Origin: Andreprevotia chitinilytica DSM 18519
Lineage (GTDB): Bacteria > Pseudomonadota > Gammaproteobacteria > Burkholderiales > Chitinibacteraceae
Length of the DNA stretch: 64,000 nt
Assembly: GCF_000711875.1 (NCBI RefSeq)
Contig: NZ_JONM01000016.1
Location: 33,348-97,347, forward strand
Direction of reading: 5' to 3'
The notes under the pieces are model-generated. The model saw nothing but the letters and a program-made list of their open reading frames with translations, did not search any database and was not told the DNA's origin. A program made the position numbers and the translations under genes. Positions 30,882 through 40,686 of the stretch are shown piece after piece (position 1 is the first letter of the stretch; each line of letters begins with the position of its first letter).

Positions 30882-30911
30882 AACGCCCGCTATTGCGGGC
30901 GTTGTTGTTTT
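30882..30911 (+). terminator. Intrinsic terminator after FecR-SPOR gene
   Basis: A 9-bp perfect stem AACGCCCGC / GCGGGCGTT with a 4-base loop is followed by GTTGTTTT. It lies 18 bp after the stop codon and isolates the gene from the pel operon. Confidence 0.85.
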
Positions 30912-31149
30912 GCCTACCTGACCCTGAGGCAATGCACCGTACGGTATTGCATTTACTGTTTGAAATGCGGTAGAAGCCCATGCCATCGGAATGGTTAATG
31001 ACCTCGAACTTTGCGGTACTTCTTCGCGCGGTGTCGGCCCGCCGAATCGTTCCTGATGAAAATACTTAACGACAAAGTCATCTGTTTTTCTTTAAAATTG
31101 TAAGAATTCACGGGTTTAATAGATTAATTGATCAGCTCTTCCGGTAAAT

Positions 31150-33897
31150 ATGCCGCTACTTAAGCTGGTGTTCAGCATTTTTCTTACGTTTTGCGCGTTG
31201 GCTGCGACGGCCGCGCCGAACGTCGCTTTCTACTATGGTGAGCACCCGCCACTGCAGCAGCTGGCCCTCTACGACTGGGCGGTGGTCGAGCCGGGCCATC
31301 TTGCGCAGGCGCCGCAAACCGGCAAGACGCGCTGGTTTGCTTACCTGAGTCTGGGCGAGTTCACGCCAGACCGGTCTTATGCGAAATCCGTCCCCACTGC
31401 TTGGCGGCTCGGCGCCAATAAGGACTGGGGCAGTGTCATCGTCGACCAGTCACAGCCGGATTGGCCGGCTTTCGTGGTCGAAAAGATGGTCACGCCGTTG
31501 TGGCGGCAAGGCTATCGCGGGTTTTTCCTCGATACGCTGGATGCGTGGGCGGCGGTTGCCAAAACCGATGCCGATCGGCAACACCAGATCGATGGCTTGG
31601 TGCGGGTGATTCAGGCGATCAAAGCGCGCTACCCGGAAGCGCAACTGATTGCCAACCGTGGTTTTGAAATCCTGCCGCGCACGCACGATCAATTCGCCGC
31701 CGTCGCGTTCGAATCGCTGATTCAGGGCTGGGACGCCGGCAAGAAACGTTACGGCCCGGTGCCGGATGCGGATCGGCAATGGTTGTTGGGTCAGCTCAAG
31801 ACCGTCACCGATCTGTACAAGTTGCCGGTCATCGCCATCGATTACGCTCCGGCTGGCGAGCGCAAGGCCGCGCAGGAGATCGCCCGCAAGATCGAAGGCT
31901 ACGGTTTCACCCCCTGGGTGGCGGATAGCACGCTGACCACGCTGGGCGTCGGCAAGCTTGAGCCGTTGCCGCGCAAGGTGTACGTGCTCTACAACGCCAA
32001 GACCACGCCAAGCGTGATGGCCGATAGCCAGCTGTCGGTTTCAACACCGCTCAACTACCTTGGCCTCTACCCACGCTATATCGATGTGAGCGGCGAGCTG
32101 CCGGCTGATATCCAGTCGGGGCAAGTGGCCGGGGTGATCAGCTGGGTCGACGATGGCGAGCTGCCGCTGAAAGCGCGCGGCTGGCTCAGGCAAGTGGTGG
32201 GGGCTGGCGTGCCCTGGGTGGCATTGAACAATTTCGGCTTCACGCTGGATGGCGAATGGCAGCGGCTGCTTGGGTTGCGCGCCGATGGCGGCAAGCAGTC
32301 CGAGAACAATACGACCATCGCATTGCGTGATCCCGTCTACAACGGCGAAGTCAGCGTCGCCGCGCAGCGCGATGGCTTCATGGGCTGGACCGTTCGGGCC
32401 GGCACGCCTTTGCTGACCCTGAAAACCCCGGCGGGCCGCCGTTACGACGCGGCAGCGATCACGCCTTGGGGCGGTTACGCACTGGCCCCCTATCTGCTGA
32501 CTGCCTTGCCGGACAAAACCAACCGCTGGAATTTCGACCCGATCACCTTCCTGGCGCGGGCATTGCGTTTGCCGGACATGCCGGTGGCCGATGTCACCAC
32601 CGAGAACGGCCGTCGGCTGCAGATGTTCCATATCGATGGCGATGGCTTTGTCTCCAAGGCCGAGCGCCCCGGCTACCCGTTCGCGGGCGAGGTGATGCTG
32701 AACGAGGTGCTGAAGAAATATCCGATCCCGATGACCATTTCGGTGATCGAAGGCGAGATCGGCCCGACCGGTTTGTACCCGAAAGACTCGCCGGCGCTGG
32801 AAGACATCGCGCGGCGCACGTTCGCGCTGCCCAATATCGAGATCGCCAGCCACTCCTATTCGCATCCGTTCAAATGGTCGCTGGTCGAGACGGGCAAGGG
32901 CGAGGATTACCACCTCGATATCCCCGGCTATACGTTCAATCTCGACCGCGAAGTGAGCGGCTCGATCAACTACATCAATAAACGTCTCGCCCCGCCCGGC
33001 AAATCCGTGAAGGTGTTTTTGTGGCCGGGCGATTGCGACCCGTTGCCAGAAGCGATCAAGGCGGTGCGCGAGGCGGGCGTATTGGCGATGAACGGGGGCG
33101 ACACTGTCATCAACCGCAGTCAGCCCTCGCTGATGCTGGCGGCGCCGATCGGGCTCTACAAGGGCGACGAGTTGCAGATCTTCGCACCCAATCAGGACGA
33201 GAACGTCTACACCAATAACTGGACCGGGCCGTTCTACGGCTATCGGCGCGTGATCGAAACCTTCGAGCTGACAGATAGCCCGCGCCGCATCAAGCCCATT
33301 GATATCTACGTGCACTACTACACGGCGACCAAGCGTGCCTCGCTGGATGCCCTGCACGAGGTGATGCGCTGGTCGATCCAGCAGCGCACCTTGCCGGTGT
33401 ATGCGTCTGACTACATCACGCGGGCGCAGAGTTTCTACAACGATTTTTCGATTGCGCGCGATGGCAACGGTTACGCGATTCATGCCGGCGCAGTGCGTAC
33501 GGTACGCATCGCGCCATCCCTGGGTTATCCCGATATGACGGCCAGCGAGAATATCGCCGGTTTCAGTGATCACGGCAGCGAGCGCTACATCCACCTGACC
33601 GGCAATGACGCCCGGCTGGTGCTTCAAGCCACACCGCCGCAACAGTCCCTGCTGGTCGACGCCAACGCGATGACCACGGGCTGGCAACGCATCGGTACCG
33701 GTGCCAATACAGGCTTCCGGTTGACCTTGAAACCCGCCACGCAAGGTATCTCTGCCACCTTTGCCAATATCGGCAAATGCCAGCTGCTCGCTGACGGCCG
33801 GCCCGCTCCAACCACCCGAGAAGGCGTGAACACACGCATCGACCTCCCCAACGCACATGCTGCTGTCACGATCGAGACCCGCTGCACCGGCCAATAA
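31150..33897 (+). CDS. pelA: PelA: Pel polysaccharide hydrolase/deacetylase
   Basis: A 915-aa periplasmic enzyme. After a signal peptide (residues 1-22) comes a GH114-like (TM1410) barrel to about residue 270 (GFFLDTLDAW, LIANRGFEIL), then a linker domain and a polysaccharide deacetylase domain with HIDGDG (494-499) and SHSYSHP (from about 567), the Asp/His metal and catalytic motifs. In Pseudomonas PelA deacetylates Pel (a GalN/GalNAc-rich polymer) and can cleave it. It heads the pelABCDEFG operon, about 240 bp downstream of a terminator. pelB overlaps its 3' end by 41 bp. Confidence 0.93.
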   Translation: MPLLKLVFSIFLTFCALAATAAPNVAFYYGEHPPLQQLALYDWAVVEPGHLAQAPQTGKTRWFAYLSLGEFTPDRSYAKSVPTAWRLGANKDWGSVIVDQSQPDWPAFVVEKMVTPLWRQGYRGFFLDTLDAWAAVAKTDADRQHQIDGLVRVIQAIKARYPEAQLIANRGFEILPRTHDQFAAVAFESLIQGWDAGKKRYGPVPDADRQWLLGQLKTVTDLYKLPVIAIDYAPAGERKAAQEIARKIEGYGFTPWVADSTLTTLGVGKLEPLPRKVYVLYNAKTTPSVMADSQLSVSTPLNYLGLYPRYIDVSGELPADIQSGQVAGVISWVDDGELPLKARGWLRQVVGAGVPWVALNNFGFTLDGEWQRLLGLRADGGKQSENNTTIALRDPVYNGEVSVAAQRDGFMGWTVRAGTPLLTLKTPAGRRYDAAAITPWGGYALAPYLLTALPDKTNRWNFDPITFLARALRLPDMPVADVTTENGRRLQMFHIDGDGFVSKAERPGYPFAGEVMLNEVLKKYPIPMTISVIEGEIGPTGLYPKDSPALEDIARRTFALPNIEIASHSYSHPFKWSLVETGKGEDYHLDIPGYTFNLDREVSGSINYINKRLAPPGKSVKVFLWPGDCDPLPEAIKAVREAGVLAMNGGDTVINRSQPSLMLAAPIGLYKGDELQIFAPNQDENVYTNNWTGPFYGYRRVIETFELTDSPRRIKPIDIYVHYYTATKRASLDALHEVMRWSIQQRTLPVYASDYITRAQSFYNDFSIARDGNGYAIHAGAVRTVRIAPSLGYPDMTASENIAGFSDHGSERYIHLTGNDARLVLQATPPQQSLLVDANAMTTGWQRIGTGANTGFRLTLKPATQGISATFANIGKCQLLADGRPAPTTREGVNTRIDLPNAHAAVTIETRCTGQ

Positions 33898-36800
33898 GCC
33901 GCAAGCGCGCATCCGGCTCGCGTCGCGTTGGAGCATCGCGGCGCTGGTGGCGCTCGTCGGTATCGGGCTGGCGTATTTCTATCCGCGTGAATCGTTGACG
34001 CGCTCCGCCGCGCTATCCCGGCCGGACGATGCGCTCGCCACCGAATACCTGCGCGGCGAGCTGGCCCAGCATCCAGACGATATCGAAGTACGGCAGGAGT
34101 TGATCCATCGACTGACACGCGCCGGGCGGCTGGACGATGCCTTGCAGCTGCTGGCACCGCTGGCAAAAAGTGGTGATCACCCTGGCGTGGCGCAGCGCGC
34201 CTCGATCGAATTGCAGGAGGCTCGGCTGATCGGCTCACCGGCCGGTCCGGCGCGGGAAGAAGCGCAGCGCCAGCTGCGCGATGCCGTGCTCGCGCTGGTG
34301 CGCCAGCTGGCTGCCAATCGTAGCGATGTCGATATCCACTGGTTGCAGCGCACGGTGGAAGCCTATGCGCCGGACGTCGCGCCAACGTTCTACGAAATCC
34401 AGGCCAAGCGCGATCCGGCCCAGGCGCTGCATTGGTGGGAACGCGCAGGGGGCGCGCATCTGGCACAAGGCCGTTACGAAGCCGCCGCCGCGGCCTATTT
34501 TGCTGCCCAGGCTGCCAGCCAGCGTCAAGACGAGCGCAAACACTATTACCTGCTAGCGATCCGCACGCTGCAGGCCGGCAATCTGCTCGACAAAGCGCTG
34601 ACCGCTGCCGACGTGCATATCGATGGGCTTGCCAACGATCGCGATGTATTGATCACGCTGATCAAGCTGGCGCGGGCTGCCGGGGCGAACGATCAGGCGG
34701 AACGCTATGCCCGCCGGCTACTGCAGATGGCATGGCTGAACCAGCATCCATTCAATCTGGCACCGGCGATCATGCCGGCCACCTGGCGCGGCGCACCATC
34801 CCATCCATCTGCCGGGCGGAGTACGCCGTGGCGTATGTTGCGCATCGCCGCGAACAAGCCGGCAGCGCCGTTCGATCCCGAGGCGTATGCCCTTGCGTAT
34901 GACGTCTTCGTCGGCAACAAGAAGCTTGAAGATGCGATGGCCGTTGCCGAGGAAGCGCTCAAGTCCGTCCCCAATGATCCGGCGTGGTTGCGCCGGCTGG
35001 CACAGGCTGCCGAGTGGGGCGGCAAGCCGCAAGTGGCTTTGCAGGCGTGGAAGAAGTTGGCGCAAACCCATGGCGACGCCGATGCCTGGACCTCGATGTT
35101 CCGGCTTGCCCCTGGTTTGCTTGACGACGATGTCTTGCTGCTGGCCTGGCAACATCAGTCGAGTGAGCGCGAGTTGACCGACGACGAGTTGAACCAGATC
35201 ACCGGCATCTATGAGCGCCTGGGCCGTCCGCGTGACGGCGCGGTCTTCATGGAAGCGGACTTCGCCCGCCACGGCGTGGCCCGTTCGCTGGAGGTCGCGG
35301 CCTGGCTGCGACAGCGCGATGGTGACGATGCAGGCGCAGTCCGTGACCTTGATCGCTTGACCGACCGCTTCGGCCCCCGCGTAAGTTGGGCGATGACGTT
35401 GGCAGCGCTGCATTACCCGCATGGCGAGCTGGAGGCCGCGTTCCAGGCGCTGCACGCTGCGCGCAACAGCGCCACACCACAAGGCGAAGCATACTGGCGC
35501 ATGCTGGGCGATCTCGCCTGGCAGCTGGGCCATAGCGACGATGCCAAGCTGGCCCTGCAGCAATTACGTGAGATGCCCAATTGGCAGAACCTCGATGCGG
35601 CGCGATTACTCGCGCTGCTACCGGAAAACGATGTACTGGCGCGGCAAAGTCTGCAGGAGTCCGCCTGGCGCACCTTCCATGACCCGCGCTACTTCACGCA
35701 GGCATTGGCGGCTGATCTGGATCGCAACGATGTCGCGGGCGCGCGCCGTCTGCTGATGACGCTCTCCGCTGCAGACCGGCAATTGCTCGAAGCGGACGTT
35801 GAATACATCGTGCAGCGAGCGCGCTTTGCGCAACTGGCCGGGCAAGCGAAAGAAGCGGAATGGTGGCTGGGGCGGGCCTTGCAGCTGGCCCCGGAGAGCA
35901 GCGAAGTGCGCGCCGGCTTGATCTGGCTGATGATCGATCAGCGCGAGGCGACGCGGCTGTCCGGCGTGCTGTCGCAATGGGAAAAAACCGCTGCGCGCGA
36001 TACCGTGCTGGCCGAAGCGATTGCTGCTGGCTGGCAAGCGCTGGGCGAGGTGAACCGGGCGCTGGCCTGGCAGCGCCGGTTGTTGCCGGGCAAGCAGGCC
36101 GACTATCTATGGTTGTTCAATTACGCGGATCTGGTCGAGCAAACCGGGCAGGCCGATCTGGCGTGGCGCATCCGTCGGCATGTCTGGCAACACCGCGCCG
36201 CGCTCGCGGCGCAGCCGGATATCGAATCGCTATTGACGCGCTTGCGGGGGGCGCTGGTCTTTGCGCCGGCTGATCCAGCGCAACGCGAGCTCTATGGCGC
36301 GCTGGCCGCAGCGCAGACCCCGGCCGGCGCAAACGAAGCCCGCCGACTCAAGCTCGACGAATTGATTTACAGCTGGCTGGTGTATCAGGACGGCGATGAA
36401 CGCGCGCGCTTCTGGTATTGGCGGCGTCACGCCTTGAAGCTGGAAGACCCGGACTACCTCAAGCAGGTGGCCGCCCGCGTGCGGGGTGACGAAGCAACGC
36501 TCGCTGGTCAGCTCATGCAAGACAGCGTGGCGATCCAGCCCTCCGATCTGGCCACGACCGCGCTGGATATGCGGCAGTACCCCCTCGCGCTGACCATGAG
36601 CCATGCCGCCGCCACTGGTGCGCCGGACAATGACGCGCTGCACCTGACCTTGTCTGATCAGTTGCAAGGCAGCCAGCCGGATCAGTTGACCGTGGCGACC
36701 AGCGCCTTGCGCGACGGCGATCTGCACGGCTCGCAAACCACGCTGGGGGCGACATTCAAGCTCACGCCCAACTTGCGGCTGTCGATGGCACTGGATGTCG

Positions 36801-37618
36801 CGCCGCTCAGCTACCAGCCGAATGGCTATCGTCAGACCAATCGCAGCATTGCGGCGACCTTGGCATGGCGCGGCGAGCACGGCGCGCAGGACGCATTCGG
36901 CCGCAATCCGGCGTGGTCGCTATCGGTGTCGCGCCAGAACGCGTGGCAGCCCATGACCGGCCTGCTACTGCATGGCGCGGGCGACCTGGGGGCGGTGAAC
37001 TGGTTGCTGGAGGCATCGGCCAACGAGCCCATCGAGGACAATGCCTTGCTGCGGCTGGCAGGGCGGCAGCGACGCGCCAGCCTGGGTGTTGGTTATCGGC
37101 TGGCGCATGATTGGCAGCTGGACACCCGCTTCGATGCCGCGCACGTCTTTTTGCAGGATGGGACGGATGTCGGTAGCAAGCGCGGCGAGAGCGCTGTTTT
37201 GACCTGGCTGTGGCCGGAAACCCGCCGTATCTCCGTTAATTTCAGCGCACAGGCGGTACAGTACGCAGCAACGACGGCGACCAGCCCGAATTTCGCGGCG
37301 CTTGTGCCGCCGGATAACCCGCCCGCACCGCCTCCGCCGCTGGCTGCGACAACGGTATTGCCGCAGAGCTTCCGGCTGTTTGGCATGACGGCCGGGTGGG
37401 GCATGGCGTATCAGGAGCGGCCCGAGCGCGGCATTTCGCCATTTGGCTCGGTGTCGCTTGGCTACCACTCGATCTCCGGCACGCAATTGGGCTGGTTGCT
37501 GGGGGCGGGCGGCGAGCTGCTCGGCAATGACCGGCTGGTGTTCTATGGCCAGCGTGCGACTGCCAACGATGGTGGTGTGACTGAGGAATTGAATTTGCTG
37601 TATCGCTGGTATTTCTAG
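33857..37618 (+). CDS. pelB: PelB: TPR scaffold and outer-membrane Pel porin
   Basis: A 1253-aa protein with one inner-membrane helix (residues about 26-44), a very long run of TPR-like helix pairs (roughly 50-880, Ala/Leu/Trp/Arg-rich) and a C-terminal beta-barrel (from about 900 to the last residues LLYRWYF, a C-terminal aromatic typical of outer-membrane proteins). This matches PelB, which spans the periplasm, engages PelA and exports the polymer. The ATG at 33857 lies inside pelA in another frame. Confidence 0.92.
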   Translation: MLLSRSRPAAPANKPQARIRLASRWSIAALVALVGIGLAYFYPRESLTRSAALSRPDDALATEYLRGELAQHPDDIEVRQELIHRLTRAGRLDDALQLLAPLAKSGDHPGVAQRASIELQEARLIGSPAGPAREEAQRQLRDAVLALVRQLAANRSDVDIHWLQRTVEAYAPDVAPTFYEIQAKRDPAQALHWWERAGGAHLAQGRYEAAAAAYFAAQAASQRQDERKHYYLLAIRTLQAGNLLDKALTAADVHIDGLANDRDVLITLIKLARAAGANDQAERYARRLLQMAWLNQHPFNLAPAIMPATWRGAPSHPSAGRSTPWRMLRIAANKPAAPFDPEAYALAYDVFVGNKKLEDAMAVAEEALKSVPNDPAWLRRLAQAAEWGGKPQVALQAWKKLAQTHGDADAWTSMFRLAPGLLDDDVLLLAWQHQSSERELTDDELNQITGIYERLGRPRDGAVFMEADFARHGVARSLEVAAWLRQRDGDDAGAVRDLDRLTDRFGPRVSWAMTLAALHYPHGELEAAFQALHAARNSATPQGEAYWRMLGDLAWQLGHSDDAKLALQQLREMPNWQNLDAARLLALLPENDVLARQSLQESAWRTFHDPRYFTQALAADLDRNDVAGARRLLMTLSAADRQLLEADVEYIVQRARFAQLAGQAKEAEWWLGRALQLAPESSEVRAGLIWLMIDQREATRLSGVLSQWEKTAARDTVLAEAIAAGWQALGEVNRALAWQRRLLPGKQADYLWLFNYADLVEQTGQADLAWRIRRHVWQHRAALAAQPDIESLLTRLRGALVFAPADPAQRELYGALAAAQTPAGANEARRLKLDELIYSWLVYQDGDERARFWYWRRHALKLEDPDYLKQVAARVRGDEATLAGQLMQDSVAIQPSDLATTALDMRQYPLALTMSHAAATGAPDNDALHLTLSDQLQGSQPDQLTVATSALRDGDLHGSQTTLGATFKLTPNLRLSMALDVAPLSYQPNGYRQTNRSIAATLAWRGEHGAQDAFGRNPAWSLSVSRQNAWQPMTGLLLHGAGDLGAVNWLLEASANEPIEDNALLRLAGRQRRASLGVGYRLAHDWQLDTRFDAAHVFLQDGTDVGSKRGESAVLTWLWPETRRISVNFSAQAVQYAATTATSPNFAALVPPDNPPAPPPPLAATTVLPQSFRLFGMTAGWGMAYQERPERGISPFGSVSLGYHSISGTQLGWLLGAGGELLGNDRLVFYGQRATANDGGVTEELNLLYRWYF

Positions 37619-37690
37619 GTGTGTTCCCCTGGAAATATCCGCGCAAGAAAAACCTGAAAACGACGATATATGGAAAACGGGAGAAACACG

Positions 37691-38254
37691 ATGAATGGGC
37701 TCAACAAGCTGGCGCGGCGCGCCGTGCTGTTGCTGATCGGCGCGGCCATGCTGGCTGCGTGTTCGGCGGTCGATATTTCGAGCAAGGGTAAAGCCCTGCC
37801 GGCGAACGAGCGCTGGGCGATGCTGCCGCTGTTGAACCGCACCGAAACGCCGTTGGCCGGTCTGCGCGCCGAATCCATTCTGCAGCCGCTGCTGCATCAG
37901 CGCGGGCTGGATCAGCTCGATGTCTATCCAACCGAGTTGTCGAAAGACACCATGCTCGCCACCGACGAGCGGGCCATGCTCGATCAGGCCATGCAATGGG
38001 CGCGTGATCAGCACATCCGCTATGCCGTGGGTGGCAGCGTGGATGAGTGGCGCTACAAAGTGGGCGTTGATGGCGAGCCGGCGGTTGGCGTGAGCTTGAT
38101 GGTGTGGGATCTGGAAACCGGCCGTGTGGTGTGGAGTGCCGTGGGTGGCAAGAGCGGGTTCTCGCGTGAGGCCGTCTCGGCGGTGGCGCAAAAACTGCTG
38201 CGCCAGTTGACCGATGGCTTGCCGCTGACCAAGGCGGGTGCGAGTGCGAGCTAA
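37691..38254 (+). CDS. pelC: PelC: outer-membrane lipoprotein of Pel secretion
   Basis: A 187-aa lipoprotein. The signal peptide ends in LAACS (lipobox), giving an acylated Cys; downstream residues fit the small alpha/beta PelC domain that forms a ring at the periplasmic mouth of PelB. I take the ATG at 37691, with GGGAGA six bases upstream; the track-length alternative at 37670 adds only seven polar residues before the signal. pelD overlaps its end by 17 bp. Confidence 0.9.
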   Translation: MNGLNKLARRAVLLLIGAAMLAACSAVDISSKGKALPANERWAMLPLLNRTETPLAGLRAESILQPLLHQRGLDQLDVYPTELSKDTMLATDERAMLDQAMQWARDQHIRYAVGGSVDEWRYKVGVDGEPAVGVSLMVWDLETGRVVWSAVGGKSGFSREAVSAVAQKLLRQLTDGLPLTKAGASAS

Positions 38255-39572
38255 GGTCGTCAGCCACGTCGCTGGCTGGCTGGGGCAGCAGGCGTTCTGG
38301 CAGCGGACGTCGTGGCAATGGTGCGAGGCGATCTTGTTGTCGACCGTCGGGCTTGGCATCGGCCGGCTGCTGTCGCCGCAAGACGTGTATGGCATCCATG
38401 CCGGTTTTCCGTGGCAATGGCTCGGGCCGTTGCTGGTGGCGCTGCGCTATGGCGTGTTGCCTGGCCTGTTGTCAGCGCTGGTGCTGCTGGCCGGCTGGCC
38501 GTGGTTTGGCGACGGTGCCGTGCCGGCGGCCTACTTCATTGGCGGGCTGATGCTGGTGATGATCGGTGGTGAATTCAGCGGCATCTGGAATACCCGCATC
38601 CGCCGCGTGCAAGAGCTGAACCAATACCTCGACGAGCGCATGGATCAGCTGGCGCGGCGTTATCACCTGTTGCGCTTGTCGCACGAGCGGCTGGAGCAGA
38701 ACCTGATCAGCCGGCCGCTGACGCTACGCGATGCGTTGGCGCAGCTCCGCACCATGCTGATCGATCTGCCGCCGAGCCAGGGTTTGTCCGGCGCGCAGCC
38801 CTTTATCGAATTCCTCACCCAGTTCTGCCAGCTGGAAAGTGCGCAGCTGTTTGAAGTGACCGATGGCAAGACCGTGGGCGAGCCGGTGGCGCGTATCGGC
38901 CCGCCGGAGAGCGACTCCAATCGGGACGACCCCTTGCTGCGCTTTGCGATGCAGCGGCGCGAGCTGAGCCACGTGCAGACGGAAGGTATCGACGAGGGCG
39001 GCAGTGCGCTGCTGGTGGCGGTGCCGCTGATCACCAGCCTGGGCCGCATCCGCGGGATTCTGGCGGTGAAGCGCATGCCGTTTTTCGCGCTCAACGACGA
39101 TACGCTGCAGATGCTGTCCGTGCTGTGCGCCTACTACATCGAGCAACTGGTAGTGCGCGACACCGCCGCGCCGCTGCTGGATGTGATGCCGGATTGCCCG
39201 GTTGAATTCGCCTACGAGTTGTTCAAGCTGCAGCGTGTGCAACGCGAAACGGGTCTCTCCAGCATGATCGTGGTGCAGATTTTCCACCCCAGCCGCTGGC
39301 AGCGTGATGTGTTCGATACCGTGAGCAACACCCAACGCGGACTGGATCAGATCTGGCGCATCACCACCGCCGCCAACAAGCTGATTGTGACCTTGATGCC
39401 GCTGGCCACCGAGGTCTCGGTGCAGGGCTACACCGCGCGGATCGAGCACCTGATTCAGGAAAAACATGGCATCGGGCCGGCCGAAGCGCGTTATGAGTGC
39501 CGGACTGTCGATCTCGCCCGACCGGGTGGCTGGCTGTTGTTGCAGGATGTGTTGAGTGCGAGCCGCAACTAA
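38238..39572 (+). CDS. pelD: PelD: inner-membrane cyclic-di-GMP receptor
   Basis: A 444-aa protein: hydrophobic N-terminal membrane segments (residues about 25-120), a short coiled coil, a GAF domain (about 160-320) and a degenerate GGDEF domain without the active-site motif. Counting from the GTG at 38238, R367-G-L-D370 forms an RxxD I-site, the same numbers I recall for the c-di-GMP site of P. aeruginosa PelD, and R401 may be the second-site arginine. c-di-GMP binding to PelD switches on the PelDEFG synthase. The start is embedded in a repeated GTGCGA that overlaps the pelC stop. Confidence 0.92.
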   Translation: MRVRAKVVSHVAGWLGQQAFWQRTSWQWCEAILLSTVGLGIGRLLSPQDVYGIHAGFPWQWLGPLLVALRYGVLPGLLSALVLLAGWPWFGDGAVPAAYFIGGLMLVMIGGEFSGIWNTRIRRVQELNQYLDERMDQLARRYHLLRLSHERLEQNLISRPLTLRDALAQLRTMLIDLPPSQGLSGAQPFIEFLTQFCQLESAQLFEVTDGKTVGEPVARIGPPESDSNRDDPLLRFAMQRRELSHVQTEGIDEGGSALLVAVPLITSLGRIRGILAVKRMPFFALNDDTLQMLSVLCAYYIEQLVVRDTAAPLLDVMPDCPVEFAYELFKLQRVQRETGLSSMIVVQIFHPSRWQRDVFDTVSNTQRGLDQIWRITTAANKLIVTLMPLATEVSVQGYTARIEHLIQEKHGIGPAEARYECRTVDLARPGGWLLLQDVLSASRN

Positions 39573-40686
39573 GTTTATTTGCTACGCGCTCGCCATCACC
39601 GATCTGATCGTGCTGGCGTACTTTCTGCTCGCCAATATGTCGGCGTGGCAACCGGACACATGGCTGCTGATCCACCTGTTCCTGGTACTGAGCCAGACCC
39701 TGCTGCTGTTGCCCGGCTTCAGCATGCTGTACCCGAAGCAGCAAGGCCGGGTGCTGCTGGTGTTGCTGCCGTTCGGGGTTCTATTGCCGGGGATCGGTTC
39801 GTTCGGGCTGGTCATCGCGGCGGAATTGGCGCTGCGCTTCCCGGAGCAAGCACAGGCGGCGACGTTCCGCGTGCTGCCGGTGCCGGAGTTCACCTTGCGC
39901 ACGGCCCAGCGCGAGGTGCGTTATGGTATCGGCGGCGTGCGGGCGCGTCTGGCTGATCCGCATGCGCCGAGCGAATCGCGCCTCAATGCCTTGCTGACGC
40001 TCAATGCCATGCCGCAACGCTTATCCAGTGGCCTGCTGCGTGATCTGCTGGATGATCCGGAAGAAGACTTGCGCCTGTTGGCCTACGGCATGCTCGATCA
40101 GGAAGAAAAACGCATCAACGCCCAGATCAATACCGCCATGCAGACCTACCGCGATGAAACGGGCGACCACAAGGTCGATGCGGCCCGACGTCTGGCCTAT
40201 CTGTATTGGGAGCAGGTCTATCAAGGTGTGGTGCAGGGGGATGTGCGCCAGTACGTGCTGGCGCAGGCCATCCGCTATGCCGACGAGGTACTCGCCGTGC
40301 TGCCGGCTGAAGCCGAGTTGTGGGTGCTGCGCGGCAAGGTGCTGAGTGCCAATGGCGACACTGAACGTGCTTGGGCCGCCTATCTGTGTGCGCGGGCGAT
40401 GGGGTATCCGGAGGTGCGCTTGCTGCCGTATCTGGCCGAGCATGCGTTTGCCCGTCGCGATTTTGCTGATGTGCGCAGCTTGATCGGTGACCTTGATCCG
40501 CTCCATCTCAACGACACCATGGCGCCTGTGGCGCGCTTCTGGCGCAAGCCGGCCGGTTCCGACAAGGCCGAGACCGCCGCGCAAGCGCTGCAACGCATTC
40601 GTGAGGCGCGTCGCGACCGCGTCAAGCCATCTGGACAACCATCCGCGAATCAGCCTGATTCCACCGCCGGAGAGGCATCGGCATGA
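39556..40686 (+). CDS. pelE: PelE: inner-membrane TPR component of Pel synthase
   Basis: A 376-aa protein with two to three N-terminal hydrophobic helices (within residues 5-95) and a helical TPR-like C-terminal region (about 150-330). PelE sits between PelD and PelF and is thought to help assemble the synthase. It starts with GTG overlapping pelD by 17 bp and overlaps pelF by 4 bp. Confidence 0.88.
   Translation: MRAATKFICYALAITDLIVLAYFLLANMSAWQPDTWLLIHLFLVLSQTLLLLPGFSMLYPKQQGRVLLVLLPFGVLLPGIGSFGLVIAAELALRFPEQAQAATFRVLPVPEFTLRTAQREVRYGIGGVRARLADPHAPSESRLNALLTLNAMPQRLSSGLLRDLLDDPEEDLRLLAYGMLDQEEKRINAQINTAMQTYRDETGDHKVDAARRLAYLYWEQVYQGVVQGDVRQYVLAQAIRYADEVLAVLPAEAELWVLRGKVLSANGDTERAWAAYLCARAMGYPEVRLLPYLAEHAFARRDFADVRSLIGDLDPLHLNDTMAPVARFWRKPAGSDKAETAAQALQRIREARRDRVKPSGQPSANQPDSTAGEASA

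Noticed and set aside
32041..33936. 631-codon minus-strand frame inside pelA
   Set aside because: Shadow of the pelA/pelB GC-rich code; no motifs, and PelA domains are clear on +.
36965..38395. 476-codon minus-strand frame across pelB-pelC
   Set aside because: Spans two validated genes in antisense and has no domain signature.
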